A stretch of DNA of 64,000 nt from Patella vulgata (taxonomy: Eukaryota > Mollusca > Gastropoda > Patellidae), in assembly GCF_932274485.2 (NCBI RefSeq), contig NC_065882.2, positions 75,666,767 to 75,730,766 of the forward strand. The letters are read 5' to 3'. Shown here one piece after another: positions 10,563 to 20,835 of the stretch (positions are counted from its first letter, which is position 1; every line of letters begins with the position of its first letter). The translations under genes were made by a program, and so were the position numbers. Under the pieces are notes generated by a model. The model saw only the letters and a program-made list of their open reading frames with translations, made no database searches and was not told the origin of the DNA.

Positions 10563-12089
10563 CTATTCAAAAAAAGTAGGGGATATTTGATTTTGGGGGC
10601 ATAATACTAAAATATGCAAATGACTACGAAAAAAGTCACTATAGAACCTAACAGAAGAAACATTTCCAGTTACATGTGACGCCCAAACGCACCAATAGCT
10701 ACCGCATGGAATGCAGGTGATGCTTGGGATCATCATGGGGGTCCAACCCAAGATTTGCACGACTCTGACTTTGAATGTTACAGTCATTGTGGCATTGAAT
10801 TCCAGGGTGGAAACATCAGTTTAATTGTTTTAGTGACCAGAAAACAAATTTTGATATGCGTCGGCTTACCCAAAATGAAAGGTTACGTGCACTTGGCATG
10901 CTACAGATCGGCACAACACAGGCGGTTGTGGCGCGGACGATGAATGTTTCTCAGTCTGTCATAAGCAGGCTATGGTCCAGATACCGTGATACACAATCTG
11001 TACAGGACAGACCACGCTCAGGTCGACCAAGGGCGACAACTCAAGCCCAGGATCGATTTATCCGTACCTTGGCCTTGAGAAATCGTGTCATCACAACAAA
11101 TCAGATCAGCGCTCGTCTTCAAACAGACACTGGTGTGAGAGTGAGTGGCCAGACGATTCGGAATCGACTGCATAGGGGTCACCTTCGCGCCCGACGTCCT
11201 CGCGTGATCCCTTGTTTGAGAGATCATCACATTCAGGCAAGACGTCGTTGGTGTAGGGATCGTCAACACTGGGATAATCGACGCTGGAGCAATGTGATGT
11301 TTTCAGATGAGTCAAGGTTCACTGTTGATTTTTTGGACAGACGTAGGAGGGTGTGGCGTCGTCGAAACGAGCGCTTCCAAGACGTTAACGTCATCAGACA
11401 TGATCGATTTGGGGGTGGTTCTGTTATGGTGTGGGGAGGCATCACTGTTGCTGGAAGAACGGCTTTACATGTTGTTGCAGGGCGTGTTACAGGCCAGTAC
11501 TACCGGGACAACATCTTGGCAGTCCATGTTGTGCCGTTCGCACGACGTCATGGCCGCCGTTTCATCTTCCAGGATGACAACGCAAGATGTCACAGGGCCA
11601 GGATCGTTACAGGTTACCTCCAACAACAGAACATCACCACATTACCTTGGCCAGCACTGAGTCCCGACCTCTCCCCCATCGAGCATGTCTGGGACATGCT
11701 TGGACAGAGGTTACGTCAACGTCAACAACGTCCTGCCAATGTCCAAGAACTTGCTGCTGCGTTGCAACAGGAATGGGACAATCTGGACCAAAATGACCTT
11801 AGACGTCTCATTAGGAGTATGCCACGTCGGATCAATGCTTGTTTGGCAAACAGAGGAGGATTTACCCGTTACTGACTTGGTTGTGATGCTGTGGTAACTT
11901 TGCTGTTTGACCCCGGGTATCATTTTACCCTTATAATGGTCAGTCTGTGCCTTACTTAGTCTAACGATCATTTGGAATAAATCGATGAATGTGAACTTCA
12001 TTTCATTTTGTCATTTGTTTCTTCGTCAGTTTCATTAGGTGACTTTAATAACACTTAAAAATCAAATATCCCCTACTTTTTTTGAATAG
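10563..12089 (+). mobile_element. Tc1-type DNA transposon, apparently complete
   Basis: The element is 1,527 bp with 32-bp perfectly matching terminal inverted repeats, starting ctattcaaaaaaagtagggg on the left and ending cccctactttttttgaatag on the right. TATA stands on both sides (10,559-10,562 and 12,090-12,093). The expected duplication for this superfamily is TA. It encodes one uninterrupted 339-aa transposase with 293 bp before and 214 bp after it. Perfect ends and an open frame suggest a recent insertion and possible activity. Long subterminal inverted repeats of the IR/DR type were not seen. Confidence 0.93.
10856..11875 (+). CDS. Tc1-like DD34E transposase
   Basis: The protein is 339 residues, the usual length for Tc1 transposases. 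Residues 1-50 form the first helix-turn-helix (QAVVARTMNVSQSVISRLW) and 51-60 hold the basic GRPR hinge. Residues 65-115 form the second helix-turn-helix (SGQTIRNRLHRGHL). The catalytic core shows SDES at 150-153 (D151), the glycine-rich GGGSVMVWGGI at 187-197, QDDNARCHRA (D241) and SPDLSPIEHVWD (E276). Exactly 34 residues lie between D241 and E276, so this is DD34E. The enzyme binds the terminal repeats and performs cut-and-paste transposition at TA sites. The ATG at 10,856 matches the family start (RRLTQNERLRALGM) and the frame closes with TGA. I see no stop, frameshift or missing catalytic residue. Codon use is more GC-rich than the flanks, as expected for a mobile gene. Confidence 0.95.
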   Translation: MRRLTQNERLRALGMLQIGTTQAVVARTMNVSQSVISRLWSRYRDTQSVQDRPRSGRPRATTQAQDRFIRTLALRNRVITTNQISARLQTDTGVRVSGQTIRNRLHRGHLRARRPRVIPCLRDHHIQARRRWCRDRQHWDNRRWSNVMFSDESRFTVDFLDRRRRVWRRRNERFQDVNVIRHDRFGGGSVMVWGGITVAGRTALHVVAGRVTGQYYRDNILAVHVVPFARRHGRRFIFQDDNARCHRARIVTGYLQQQNITTLPWPALSPDLSPIEHVWDMLGQRLRQRQQRPANVQELAAALQQEWDNLDQNDLRRLIRSMPRRINACLANRGGFTRY

Positions 12090-12385
12090 TATATATTCAA
12101 CTGATAATCCTTTTAGATATATTCAACTGATAATCCTTTTGGATGTATTCAACTGATAATCATTTTATATATATTTAACTGATAATCATTTTAGATTTAT
12201 TCAACTGATTATCCTTTTAGATATTTTTAACTGATAATCCTTTTAGATATATTTAACTGATAATCCTTTTAGATATATTCAACTGATAATCCTTTTAGAT
12301 ATATTCAACTGCCACAATATTGATAGTTTACCAGGAATAGAACATCAATCAAATGATCATCAGGGTTTTTAGTTGTAATAGTTTA

Positions 12386-12836
12386 ATTCTCAGACAATTT
12401 GACAAGATTCTCTGACAATTTGACAAGATTCTCTGACAATTTGACAAGATTCTCGGGCAATTTGAAAAGATTCTCAGGCAATTTGGCAAAATTCTCAGAT
12501 CATTTGACAAGATTCTCAGATAATTTGATTAGATTCTCAGATAATTTAACAATGTTCTCAGATCATTTGACAAGATTCTCAGATAATTTGATAAGATTCT
12601 CAGATCATTTGACAAGATTCTCAGATAATTTGATAAGATTCTCAGATAATTTGATAAGATTCTCAGATAATTTGACAAGATTCTCAGATAATTTGATAAG
12701 ATTCTCAGATCATTTGACAAGATTCTCAGATAATTTGATAAGATTCTCAGATAATTTGACAAGATTCTCAGATAATTTGATAAGATTCTCAGATAATTTG
12801 ATAAGATTCTCAGATAATTTGACAAGATTCTTAGAT
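12386..12836. repeat. 21-bp minisatellite, about 21 copies
   Basis: The unit is close to gataatttgacaagattctc plus a, with alternation of gacaag/gataag and gataat/gatcat variants. Because the period is a multiple of three and lacks in-frame stops, both strands are open: the plus strand reads TRFSDNL-type heptads and the minus strand LRILSNY-type heptads. There is no start context, splice signal or flanking coding sequence, so this is a satellite, not a gene. Confidence 0.9.
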
Positions 12837-12839
12837 AAA

Positions 12840-13324
12840 CAACCTTCTTTCTGATCTAATAGAAGAATATTGTTGACTTGATGAGGAGGATAATACGCTT
12901 CCGTTTATAGTCCGGGGTTGTTTTTGTTTATATGGAATTAATTGGTTTATTGTTCCAATTTAACATGAAGCGACGAATCTCTTTTGTTCCAACTGAGCAA
13001 TTGACAGTAATCAATTATCCGTACAGTGCCGGGTAGGTTTTTATCCGGTTTACGACACGAATAAACCATTAAAATGGGCCAACTCATTTTACAAACAGTT
13101 GTACTCAATGATTTCTCCCTCGAACACGTTGTTTCAATTCCGTTTAATCGAACCCTTTAACCTTTATTTATGTTAAAAGACATTAACAAAGCATGTTAAT
13201 AACTTAAACTAAAATATTGACATTGTTCATCTAGGTTACATAATTGCTGTATTGTGTAATTTGTTTGGAGTTAAGTAAAGTTCAACCGAGCAATTTGTTA
13301 TTCTCCTATGACATGTTTCATTGG
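12840..13324. other. Non-coding stretch, nothing recognised
   Basis: AT-rich sequence between a minisatellite and a SINE-B copy. No exon-like frame or repeat was seen. Confidence 0.5.
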
Positions 13325-13479
13325 GATTTTCCGACGTGGTTTCCCCTTGTCAGTGGTACAGAACGGAGAGCCTGGCAGTGACAGCTGTCTAGTCGTTCGG
13401 ATGGGACGAAGAAACGTGGACTCGTGTATACATTGGTGTGGACGTAAAAGATCCCTTGGCAGATGGAATTCGACATAAC
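13325..13479 (+). repeat. SINE-B central fragment
   Basis: Runs from gattttccgacgtggtttcc through ctgtctagtcgttcggatgg to gatcccttggcagatggaat. The head and 3' tail are missing. The sequence from 13,480 to 13,787 is AT-rich and non-coding. Confidence 0.8.
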
Positions 13480-13787
13480 CCAGTCGAAGCGGATGTAACA
13501 CTATTTTAGTGATAACAGAGATCAATTTCGTAAATATATGGTTTATTTACATCAGAACAGAATATAACATCTACATACAAAACAATACAGGAACGTAAAC
13601 TAATATACAGTAACTAGACTACATCGGGAACTAGACTACAACAGGAACACATAACAAACAATATTAAATCCACCATTCCGCCCCTGTAGTAAAGGGAAAA
13701 ACAAACTTAAAGGTTTGTGAATTTCAGACTAATCTAGCAACGGCTAGATGTTGTAAAACTTACAGTCGTTGCTTCGGGAAGATGCGT

Positions 13788-14151
13788 TAAAGATACATTA
13801 GATGTAGTTCTCACTATAATTGTTAAAAACTAGATAATGTAAAGAGAATTTGATCCACTCTGAACCGAGAATTTAGCGATTGAATTTTCGGCCATGCCTC
13901 GATCATCATTACTAAAGTCGGTACGATAAAAACATAGTCCCGATTATCCATTTCATGATTAACATGAATGAAAGTCAAGCAGCAAATCGGATCCCAATCC
14001 AGTAAACATTGCAGGCTAGCGATGACATCGAGAGTTGATTATTAACTGGATAAGTTAATTGATATCTAATTAATAACTTAGATAACATTTCAGGCCTAAA
14101 GAAAGACCTGACATAGGCAGATTTAGCTCTTTCATAATGTATGTTTAATAG
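13788..14151 (+). mobile_element. MITE family C copy (TTAAAGATACATTATG ends)
   Basis: The left end is ttaaagatacatta and the right end is cataatgtatgtttaa, inverted repeats of about 16 bp carrying TTAA at the tips. Shared interior words are ctcactataatt, gcctcgatcatcattact and gcctaaagaaagacctg. Other copies are at 18,767, 47,667, 48,530, 48,865 and 53,728. No coding capacity is present. The 14,152-14,579 interval that follows is non-coding with a C run. Confidence 0.7.
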
Positions 14152-14589
14152 CCGATAGTTACGTGTATTGTGACTTCTGTATATCTATCATGAGGTCGTC
14201 GGGATCAAAAGGTCGTCGGGCCCTGAGACAGCGTAGCTGCCCCCCCCCCCCCCCGATTTTTGTAATTTCTACCTAATGGTGGTCAGTGGAGTGTATGCGA
14301 TGCCCCTTGGGGTGGCCCAACCTAAATAATTTCAAAACTCATCGAAAAAAGATCACATTGTTTTACAATTTTTTGAAAATGTTTTGTCACCAAATCGCCG
14401 GGACCCACGGGCCCGGCCCCGATAAATTTGCCTCTGTTGCCCTCGTCGTGATCCGTCATCAAATTTCGTATGTTTTAAATTAGTGTAATTATATTGATGA
14501 AATATCCAAGTCAAGATCATCTCTAAAGCAAATCGCCACGATCCGTTTTTTATCCTATTCATATATAAATTATTGAAACCTTTCATTAC

Positions 14590-14873
14590 GTTGGGGGGGG
14601 GGGGGTGGATGGGTTAGTGGTTAGCACGTGCGCGCTGTATCATTAAGTCTGCCATTGAGTCAACTGGTGTGGTTTCGAATCCCCGGTTGTACGTGACAAG
14701 GAGTAGGGTCGCCTGTCCAACCTCGTGGGTTTTCTCCGGGTCCTCCGGTTTCCTCCCACTGCTAAAGACCCCTACGCGCAAGCGAATTATGGAAATAAAG
14801 TTGGACCATATGTTAGTCCCGAAATGACCTTGTTTGTGTCGAGTGGACGTTAAACCCCCATTTCTCTCTCTCT
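14590..14873 (+). repeat. SINE-A, full length, perfect 10-bp target duplication
   Basis: The string ctttcattac flanks the insertion at 14,580-14,589 and 14,874-14,883. A G run precedes the tRNA-like head (gttagtggttagcacg). The B-box region (ggtttcgaatcc), the core and gtggacgttaaaccccc plus CT repeats follow in order. This is one of the best-defined SINE-A insertions in the window. Confidence 0.9.
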
Positions 14874-15357
14874 CTTTCATTACTATATCAATAACACGGG
14901 GCAGTATTTCCTACCCACAATGTAGTGCAAAACTGTATTATGTAATATAATATAAATTCATTCCGTAACGCGAGGAAAAAACGCCTGTCTATTGATAGAA
15001 GTCGATGTATAACATAATGATCCTGATTAATTTTTTAATATACAATGGATATTTTGGTATCAAAACACGGAGTTTCTATGGTTGACGTTTGATGTCATTT
15101 ACTTCCAATCGTGATTCTTCGATTGATTTCACAAAACGTGTAAATAATAAATGCCCGAATGACACACATGAGATAGTATCCATTTGATTATTGTTATTAT
15201 TAATTATTTTTTTTAGAAAAAATTAGTTTTAAAGTATTCGTCCGAGATTACAGATTCTTATCGGCTCCTCTATCCGTTACTGGCTGATGCTATAGACAAT
15301 TAATATGAAAATAAGACTTTTCCCCCATCTCGGTTCAAAGGCTATTTTAGAATCCTT

Positions 15358-15562
15358 AGAATCCCCGGTTGTACGTGACAAGGAGTAGGGTCGCCTGTCC
15401 AACCTCGTGGGTTTTCTCCGGGTCTTCCGGTTTCCCCCCACTGCTAAAGACCCCTACGCGCAAGCGAATTATTGAAATAAAATTAAACCATATTTTAGTC
15501 CCGAAATGATCTAGTTTGTGTCGAGTGGACGTTAAACCCCATTTCTCTCCCTCTTTCTCTTT
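15358..15562 (+). repeat. SINE-A, 5' truncated
   Basis: Begins at aatccccggttgtacgtg in the B box and continues through the family core to cgttaaaccccatttctc and a short CT-rich tail. The 14,884-15,357 interval before it is non-coding. Confidence 0.85.
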
Positions 15563-15564
15563 GT

Positions 15565-16179
15565 TCGCCGAAAGGAATCGGTTCTTAATCCAGGGTATAT
15601 TTTTTTTGTGTGAGTTAAACGAATAAATTGTGCGCAGAAGATTCGAGGACGCGTTTATTCTAGCCCTGTTCAGCTTTCTGAATGAAATGAAAATGGGGTT
15701 TAAAGGGACCATCCCGATTTTAAGAGAGTCTAAGAGTAAGAAATAAAAGTCCGTGTAATTTAAGCGTCAAAATATAGAGGAATGGTGTGTTGACCGTGTC
15801 TCAAAATTTAAGTTCAAAATATTGAGTCGTTTGGATGTGAATATCAAAATTGGTTATCCGAACACGTAACCCTTTTAAGATTTCGGGTCAATTTTTTTGT
15901 TGGGTGACCTGATAATCTATTGCCGTTCCTTTGAGGCCCATAGAGTGCATGACCCACATAACGAAAGGTAAATTTCACCTACACGTTATTTTTATAAAAT
16001 AAAGTCTGGTTTTTATTCAGACACCGTATAATACAGCTTGGGACACTGGTCTCCATTTCCAGCTGAAGACTGACGGGTTTAAGTTGTTTGAAAACGTAAC
16101 ACATATATTCAGCTAGTTAAGGCCTTTAAAACAAAATTAACTAGTTTTATTCTCCAAAATATAATCCAGATTGACCCTT
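15565..16179. other. Non-coding stretch, nothing recognised
   Basis: Contains an isolated SINE tail word (aatggggtttaaaggg) near 15,690 but no exon-like frame. Confidence 0.45.
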
Positions 16180-16370
16180 TAACGTCCTACTGGGGTACGC
16201 CATGCGGTGTGCTATGATCTGCTCCTATATCGAATTCTAATTTTCATGGGTTCATGAACGTGCACCCCAAGGCGAAACCACGCTGTAAAGTCCAGGGAAA
16301 CTTTCTAGACGAACACCGGGATCGAACCGGCGCCTAACTCACATAACCACAGCGGGTCGCAGCTATATCT
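16180..16370 (-). repeat. SINE-B copy, strongly diverged, head retained
   Basis: Words such as taacgtcctactggggtacg, cctatatcgaattctaat and gggatcgaaccggcgcc follow SINE-B order in reverse, ending in a degenerate tRNA-like head. It is older than the other copies. Confidence 0.6.
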
Positions 16371-16439
16371 GAAGCGACGTGGTCCTTTTTCGATGAAAAA
16401 CACATTATCAGTACCTATGATTCTCAAATTCCACGAAAT

Positions 16440-16765
16440 GGCATTATGAGATAGAAATTATATGAGTATCATATGAGATAGAAATTATATAAGTATTATA
16501 CTAGGTAGAAATTATATGAGTATTATATGAGATATAATTATATGAGTATTATATGAGGTAGAAATTATGAGTATTATATGAGTTAGAAATTATATGAGAT
16601 AGAAATTATACGGGGTAGTAATTTTATGAACATTATACGTGATAGAAATTATATGAGTATTATATGAGATAGAAATTATATGAGTATTATGAGGTAGAAA
16701 TTTTATGAACATTATACGAGATGAAAATTATGTAAGTATTGTATGAGGTAGAAATTATATGAAAT
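16440..16765. repeat. AT-rich minisatellite, ~26-bp unit
   Basis: About twelve degenerate units of the type agatagaaattatatgagta plus ttatat, with gaggtagaaatt variants, make up the whole interval. Confidence 0.8.
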
Positions 16766-17034
16766 AGAAATTGTTATTAATTTTTAGAAGCTAGCTTTAA
16801 AGCCTGTTTCACACGAGTGCGTCACTAGTAGAGTTTAGTCTACGAGTTACAACAAAACACCCGATTTAAAATGCATGGCTTTATGTTCTCAAGAAATTTA
16901 AATATTTAACACCGGATCTAGTGTCGTCAATCTTTTTCAGAGCAGAAACAAAATAATAGGCTTTCTTAATGAGATATGAATAATTGATTTTCGTATTTCC
17001 ATTTGTGTTAATGGATCGTATTTTTGTATTTCAG

Positions 17035-17105
17035 AGGCGGAATCAACGATAAAAGAGACAAATACTGGACAAACGCCATCGGTGAAATGTCTACAAGTCG
17101 TGAGA
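17035..17105 (+). CDS. Possible internal exon, unassigned
   Basis: A T-rich tract ending tgtatttcag precedes 17,035, and gtaagg follows 17,105. The enclosed 71 bp are open (AESTIKETNTGQTPSVKCLQ). No matching neighbour exon or known domain was found, so this is only a splice-signal-based candidate. Confidence 0.15.
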
Positions 17106-17886
17106 GTAAGGTTTAATTCAACAAGAATGTTTACCTGGCGATCTGCAAGATTTGTTCTTGTATGTTGAGTGTGAAACTTTCTTGTATCTCGTACTATTTG
17201 AACTAGAAGTGGACAATATGAATATTTTATAGACATTGACTGTATTAGATGTCTAACCAATGTGATAATGATGTCGATAATGCTACTACTGTGTGGATAG
17301 ACTGCTGGTTATCTGTAAATAACAACCCATATTTCACATTTTACACATTACTGTCAACTATTGATGATTTAACAAATCCGTCCATTGAGATTTTTACGCA
17401 TATTTTATCCATTTTGTTTTCATACACGAGAGCTTTTCTTAAATATATGTACACAATTGCTAGTCTTTTATCCATTATTTGTGATATTTCATACTTTTTA
17501 ACACCATTTAACACCATTATCATTTTAAATTTTTACAGTAAATTGTGACGTTTTTTGTGTACAATGTAAGAATAATATTTTTGCAGTTGACTGCTTTGTG
17601 TAATACTGATAAATGGACTTGGGGCGCTTTTTTCACCCTATAAATTATACACTTTCTAGAACCATATATTTCTAGATTGTAAGAACCCATTAGTAAATAT
17701 TGCATACATGTACATATGTATACGTAAAATACAGATGTGACGCCATCCTTTGATGTTGGCGTACCATTATTTCAAATAATGGTGCGGCGAATGTGCCAAG
17801 TGTACATTATTTATAATAGTTGAAGTTTTTGACCCGCGTGACGTATTTCATTGCAAAGGACATGCGAGTGTCTGTATTTTAAAGTT
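17106..17886. other. Non-coding stretch, nothing recognised
   Basis: AT-rich sequence with one short hairpin near 17,765 (accattatttcaaataatggt). The plus-strand frame 17,249-17,548 is hydrophobic low-complexity translation without signals. Confidence 0.45.
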
Positions 17887-17995
17887 GTTTAATGGTCTCG
17901 AGCTAAAGACATTGCGTAATATATTGAAACAACACGAAACAACACCAATATAATACGCAATGCCTTAAGATCGAGACCATTAAACCACACATACT
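17887..17995. repeat. Palindrome, ~38-bp arms
   Basis: The left arm gtttaatggtctcgagctaa and its continuation gacattgcgtaat are mirrored by attacgcaatg-like and gatcgagaccattaaac on the right. A spacer of about 20 bp rich in aaacaacac separates the arms. Confidence 0.7.
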
Positions 17996-18690
17996 TGCCG
18001 TCACAATGTCTTAATTATCCATGAATTGATTAATACTAGCTTAATATTTTCCGTGAAATCTGAATCATCGATCCCGGATGATCGTAGTTTCAAACGGATT
18101 CACGGTCCCTCAAATGGCGATAACCGGCTTTAAATGGGTTTATATTGAAAGTGGGCAACATTGTACAATCAGCAGCTTGCATGTCGAGAATTTTGCAATG
18201 GCCAAATCAAATGGTTTTTAAATCCGAAAATGGTGGATTTTGCGGTTTGAATCGTGTTGTTTTTTTGTTGTTTTTTTTTATTAATTTAATAAAATCATTT
18301 TAAAATGATTATTGTTTGGATGTAAATTATCATAATATTGAAGATGTATGTATGCAGATAGTTTTCTGCTACATCTACCTACCGGGTCTTTATTTTTTAT
18401 TTTTTTTTTTTTTTGCTTCAATTAGACATTTATTCACATGCCAAGCCCATAATCAATATCTACACCACCGAATAGCTTAGATAATGGGTTGATTAGACAA
18501 TGCCCGCCATATCTTCGTTAAACAATTATATGGACGCCACTCAAGAACACTGACAACCGAGACATCATTTATTATCGCGACAAGGGTACTTGACAATCAA
18601 GAATATGATCTGTCGAGCGACAGTGCTCTTGTCAAAACTTCAAACAATCATAACTTCCCTCATACATAATAAATTATCTTTTTTTTAAAG

Positions 18691-18751
18691 AATGAAATGA
18701 AATGGGGTTTAACGTCCTACTGTTCTGCTCCGAACTGGGCTAATGAAGACG
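18691..18751 (-). repeat. SINE-B 3' tail fragment
   Basis: Reads aatgaaatggggtttaacgt, cctactgttctgctccgaac and gggctaatgaagacg, the inverted end of SINE-B. The 17,996-18,690 interval before it is non-coding, with T runs near 18,400. Confidence 0.8.
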
Positions 18752-18766
18752 TTTTTTTTAAAAAGA

Positions 18767-19144
18767 TACATTAGTTAAGAGTTTAATAAAGAGTTGGTCG
18801 TTCTTGCTATAATAATATCAAAAAAAGAAAATATTGAAAATTTCATTCAAATTACTTCATTCTCAGCCAAGTTATCATTGTTTGTAGTTTTGACAAGATC
18901 TGTGCACAGTGGTAACCAGGGCACTGGTATAATCGGGACTTAGCCTCGCTTTCCCATTTTTAAATTAAATTTTTAAATGGCGAACCGTTCTAATCTAGTT
19001 AAAATCTCGAGTATCCGATACTATCGAGGGTCGATTATGGTCTTGTTTTGTTAATAAATGTCTAATTAATAGTTTATATAACATTTCAGGCCTAAAGAAA
19101 GACCTGCAATAGGCAGATTTAGCTCTTGCATAATATATGTTTAA
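18767..19144 (+). mobile_element. MITE family C copy, diverged interior
   Basis: It has the same ends as the 13,788 copy (aaagatacatta; gcataatatatgtttaa) and shares gcctaaagaaagacctgcaa and cgagggtcgattatggtct. Its centre resembles the 48,865 copy instead (ttcattcaaattacttcatt), so two sub-types exist. Confidence 0.65.
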
Positions 19145-19677
19145 CTATTATACCAAAAACAACCAGCTCTTGATCTAAATCTTACATAATGCATCTTTAA
19201 TTTGCATATCATCTTCAAGTCATTATCCATTACTGTAATTTACATTGCTTCACGTTCATCACTTCTTCAATTTTATCTTTCATTTACGGAATGAAGTCCG
19301 CAGAATGATTTTATTCTTAAGGGAAAGATTTGACCAAGATTATTTTTTCATTATATTTATTATGTAAATCTTGTTATTTATTGGTTATTTGTTTGTTAAC
19401 TATTATATGAGATTATATATTCTAAACCACATCAATCACTGCTGAGAAATAAATTACATTTTAAATCATCTTTGTTTCAAGTTCTTCATTGGCTGTATAG
19501 TTAGTTTGGAATCGCAGGTTATAAGCAATCCAAAGTAGATTTATCCCGTGGGAGCCTCAAAGGCTTTACGCCTAAACCTGAAGGACGCTTTAATCCTAAC
19601 CAGAATAGTGGGTGCATGTGGGGTTGACCAGTACAAATGTTGCTTAGTCGTCTACTGTGGACACGTAATGGAACCTT
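19145..19677. other. Non-coding stretch, nothing recognised
   Basis: AT-rich sequence. The plus-strand frame 19,548-19,748 overlaps MITE family E and has no domain. Confidence 0.45.
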
Positions 19678-20022
19678 TGGCCCTGGTTTCTCAAAATATT
19701 CTCAGACTTAAGTTAAGAATTTACTCAAAATTGTTCGCCTTATTTTAACCAAAATATAGCCGTTTATAAAACTTTTGTTGTTTTAATGTATCAAAATACA
19801 CCAATAAGAAACTATGTGTTTCTGGAGTTTTGTGTACCTGGATCAAGGATATTTCCCATAAACAGTGAATGCTTTGTGAACCTGGGGACTGCTCCATTAT
19901 TATGTGCAAAGTTTGTGTTTCTGGGTCAAAGATATTTCTCATTATATAGCAGTGAATGAAAGTTGGGTAAATTCTTAACTTAAGCTTGAGAATGCTTTGC
20001 GAACTCGGCGCCTGCTTCTTAT
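19678..20022. mobile_element. MITE family E copy
   Basis: The left end is ggccctggtttctcaaaata and the right end is gaatgctttgcgaactcggc, an imperfect inverse. Subterminal ttaagttaagaatttactc is mirrored by taaattcttaacttaa. Related copies are at 44,050-44,335 and, as a fragment, at 38,605-38,710. Confidence 0.6.
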
Positions 20023-20101
20023 TATAGCATTGCGCACATGGCCATAGAAACATTTAACAGTTTATTAGTCTCAAACTAATAAAGTATTTTGTTACGAGAT
20101 G

Positions 20102-20530
20102 TTAAAGTAGCTAAGTCTCTAACTCAATAGCATCAAAAGTCTTCGAAATTGAAAACACGAATTATTTGTCAATTTAAATCAACATTGATGTTGTGGTCTT
20201 ACCGCAAAAAGATGGTCTTCTGATATCCAATATTTAACACAAAATAAACATGTTACTATTGGTGCACGAATCGTGTACCAAGGGACTCTAAGAACGAGGC
20301 TGGACATATTGCATAAGTCATGTTATACGGTGACGTCATGTTCTTATCTGGAGAGCATGCCAGACGGTAGATATTGCCATTAGATTTAGACTTCTGGTCT
20401 ATTTCGTCGAACATAACTAATTTGCAATTAGAGTAAAAACGGAAACGACCGAATGTGAATCAGTCTATATACATTCATATTACATTTTTATATGCGTTGC
20501 GACCCAATTGTGTCAATATCTAGGCCCAAA
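20102..20530. mobile_element. MITE family D copy, reverse orientation
   Basis: Starts ttaaagtagctaagtctct and carries the reverse of the family words (cacgaatcgtgtaccaagg, gaatcagtctatatacattc). Confidence 0.6.
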
Positions 20531-20740
20531 TTTAGCACAATTTAGTTTTTCTTCTTTTACCCAGCAGCCGAATAATGTTGTAGGCGTTGAGATGGCGAAT
20601 AAATATATGTTTACCTGTTAAATTGACACCAGTGACGATGCCCTGTATGACAAGAGTTGTAAATATTATATGGGATGTTCCTGGTTATTTGATACGGGAT
20701 TACTGTCGTTGATGAAAGCTCCATACATTAAACAAATTAT

Positions 20741-20835
20741 ATTTATAGCACGGCTTTCATGAGTTAACAGGTTTAAACATCGAGGCCGTAGGCTGAGATG
20801 TTAAACCTGTTAACGAATGAAGCGTGCTATAAATG
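20741..20835. repeat. Palindrome, ~40-bp arms
   Basis: The left arm atttatagcacggctttcat plus gagttaacaggttt is mirrored by aaacctgttaac and gaagcgtgctataaat. A GC-rich loop of about 20 bp (cgaggccgtaggctgag) separates them. Confidence 0.7.

Larger units (their letters stand above)
10511..12310. repeat. 26-bp minisatellite split by a transposon
   Basis: The unit is close to attcaactgataatcctttt plus agatat. About two units lie at 10,511-10,562 and about eight at 12,090-12,310. The Tc1-type element at 10,563-12,089 divides the array. Units vary at a few positions (cattttatat, gatttattc), so the array is not freshly amplified. Confidence 0.85.

Noticed and set aside
11018-12001. Several frames overlapping the transposase on both strands
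   Set aside because: They are shadows of the GC-rich transposase gene and lack domains.
12386-12836. CRISPR-like regular repeats
   Set aside because: There are no unique spacers and the context is eukaryotic; it is a head-to-tail satellite. The same applies to 45,595-46,115.
12399-12854. 151-codon frame with TRFSDNL repeats as a repetitive protein
   Set aside because: It is the direct translation of a 21-bp satellite; the opposite strand is equally open and there is no splice or start support.
14614-14880. Minus-strand frames with VGVFSSGRKPEDPEKTHEVG peptide
   Set aside because: The same peptide recurs at 1.0, 8.0, 15.4, 40.0, 52.8 and 59.7 kb because it is SINE-A read as protein.
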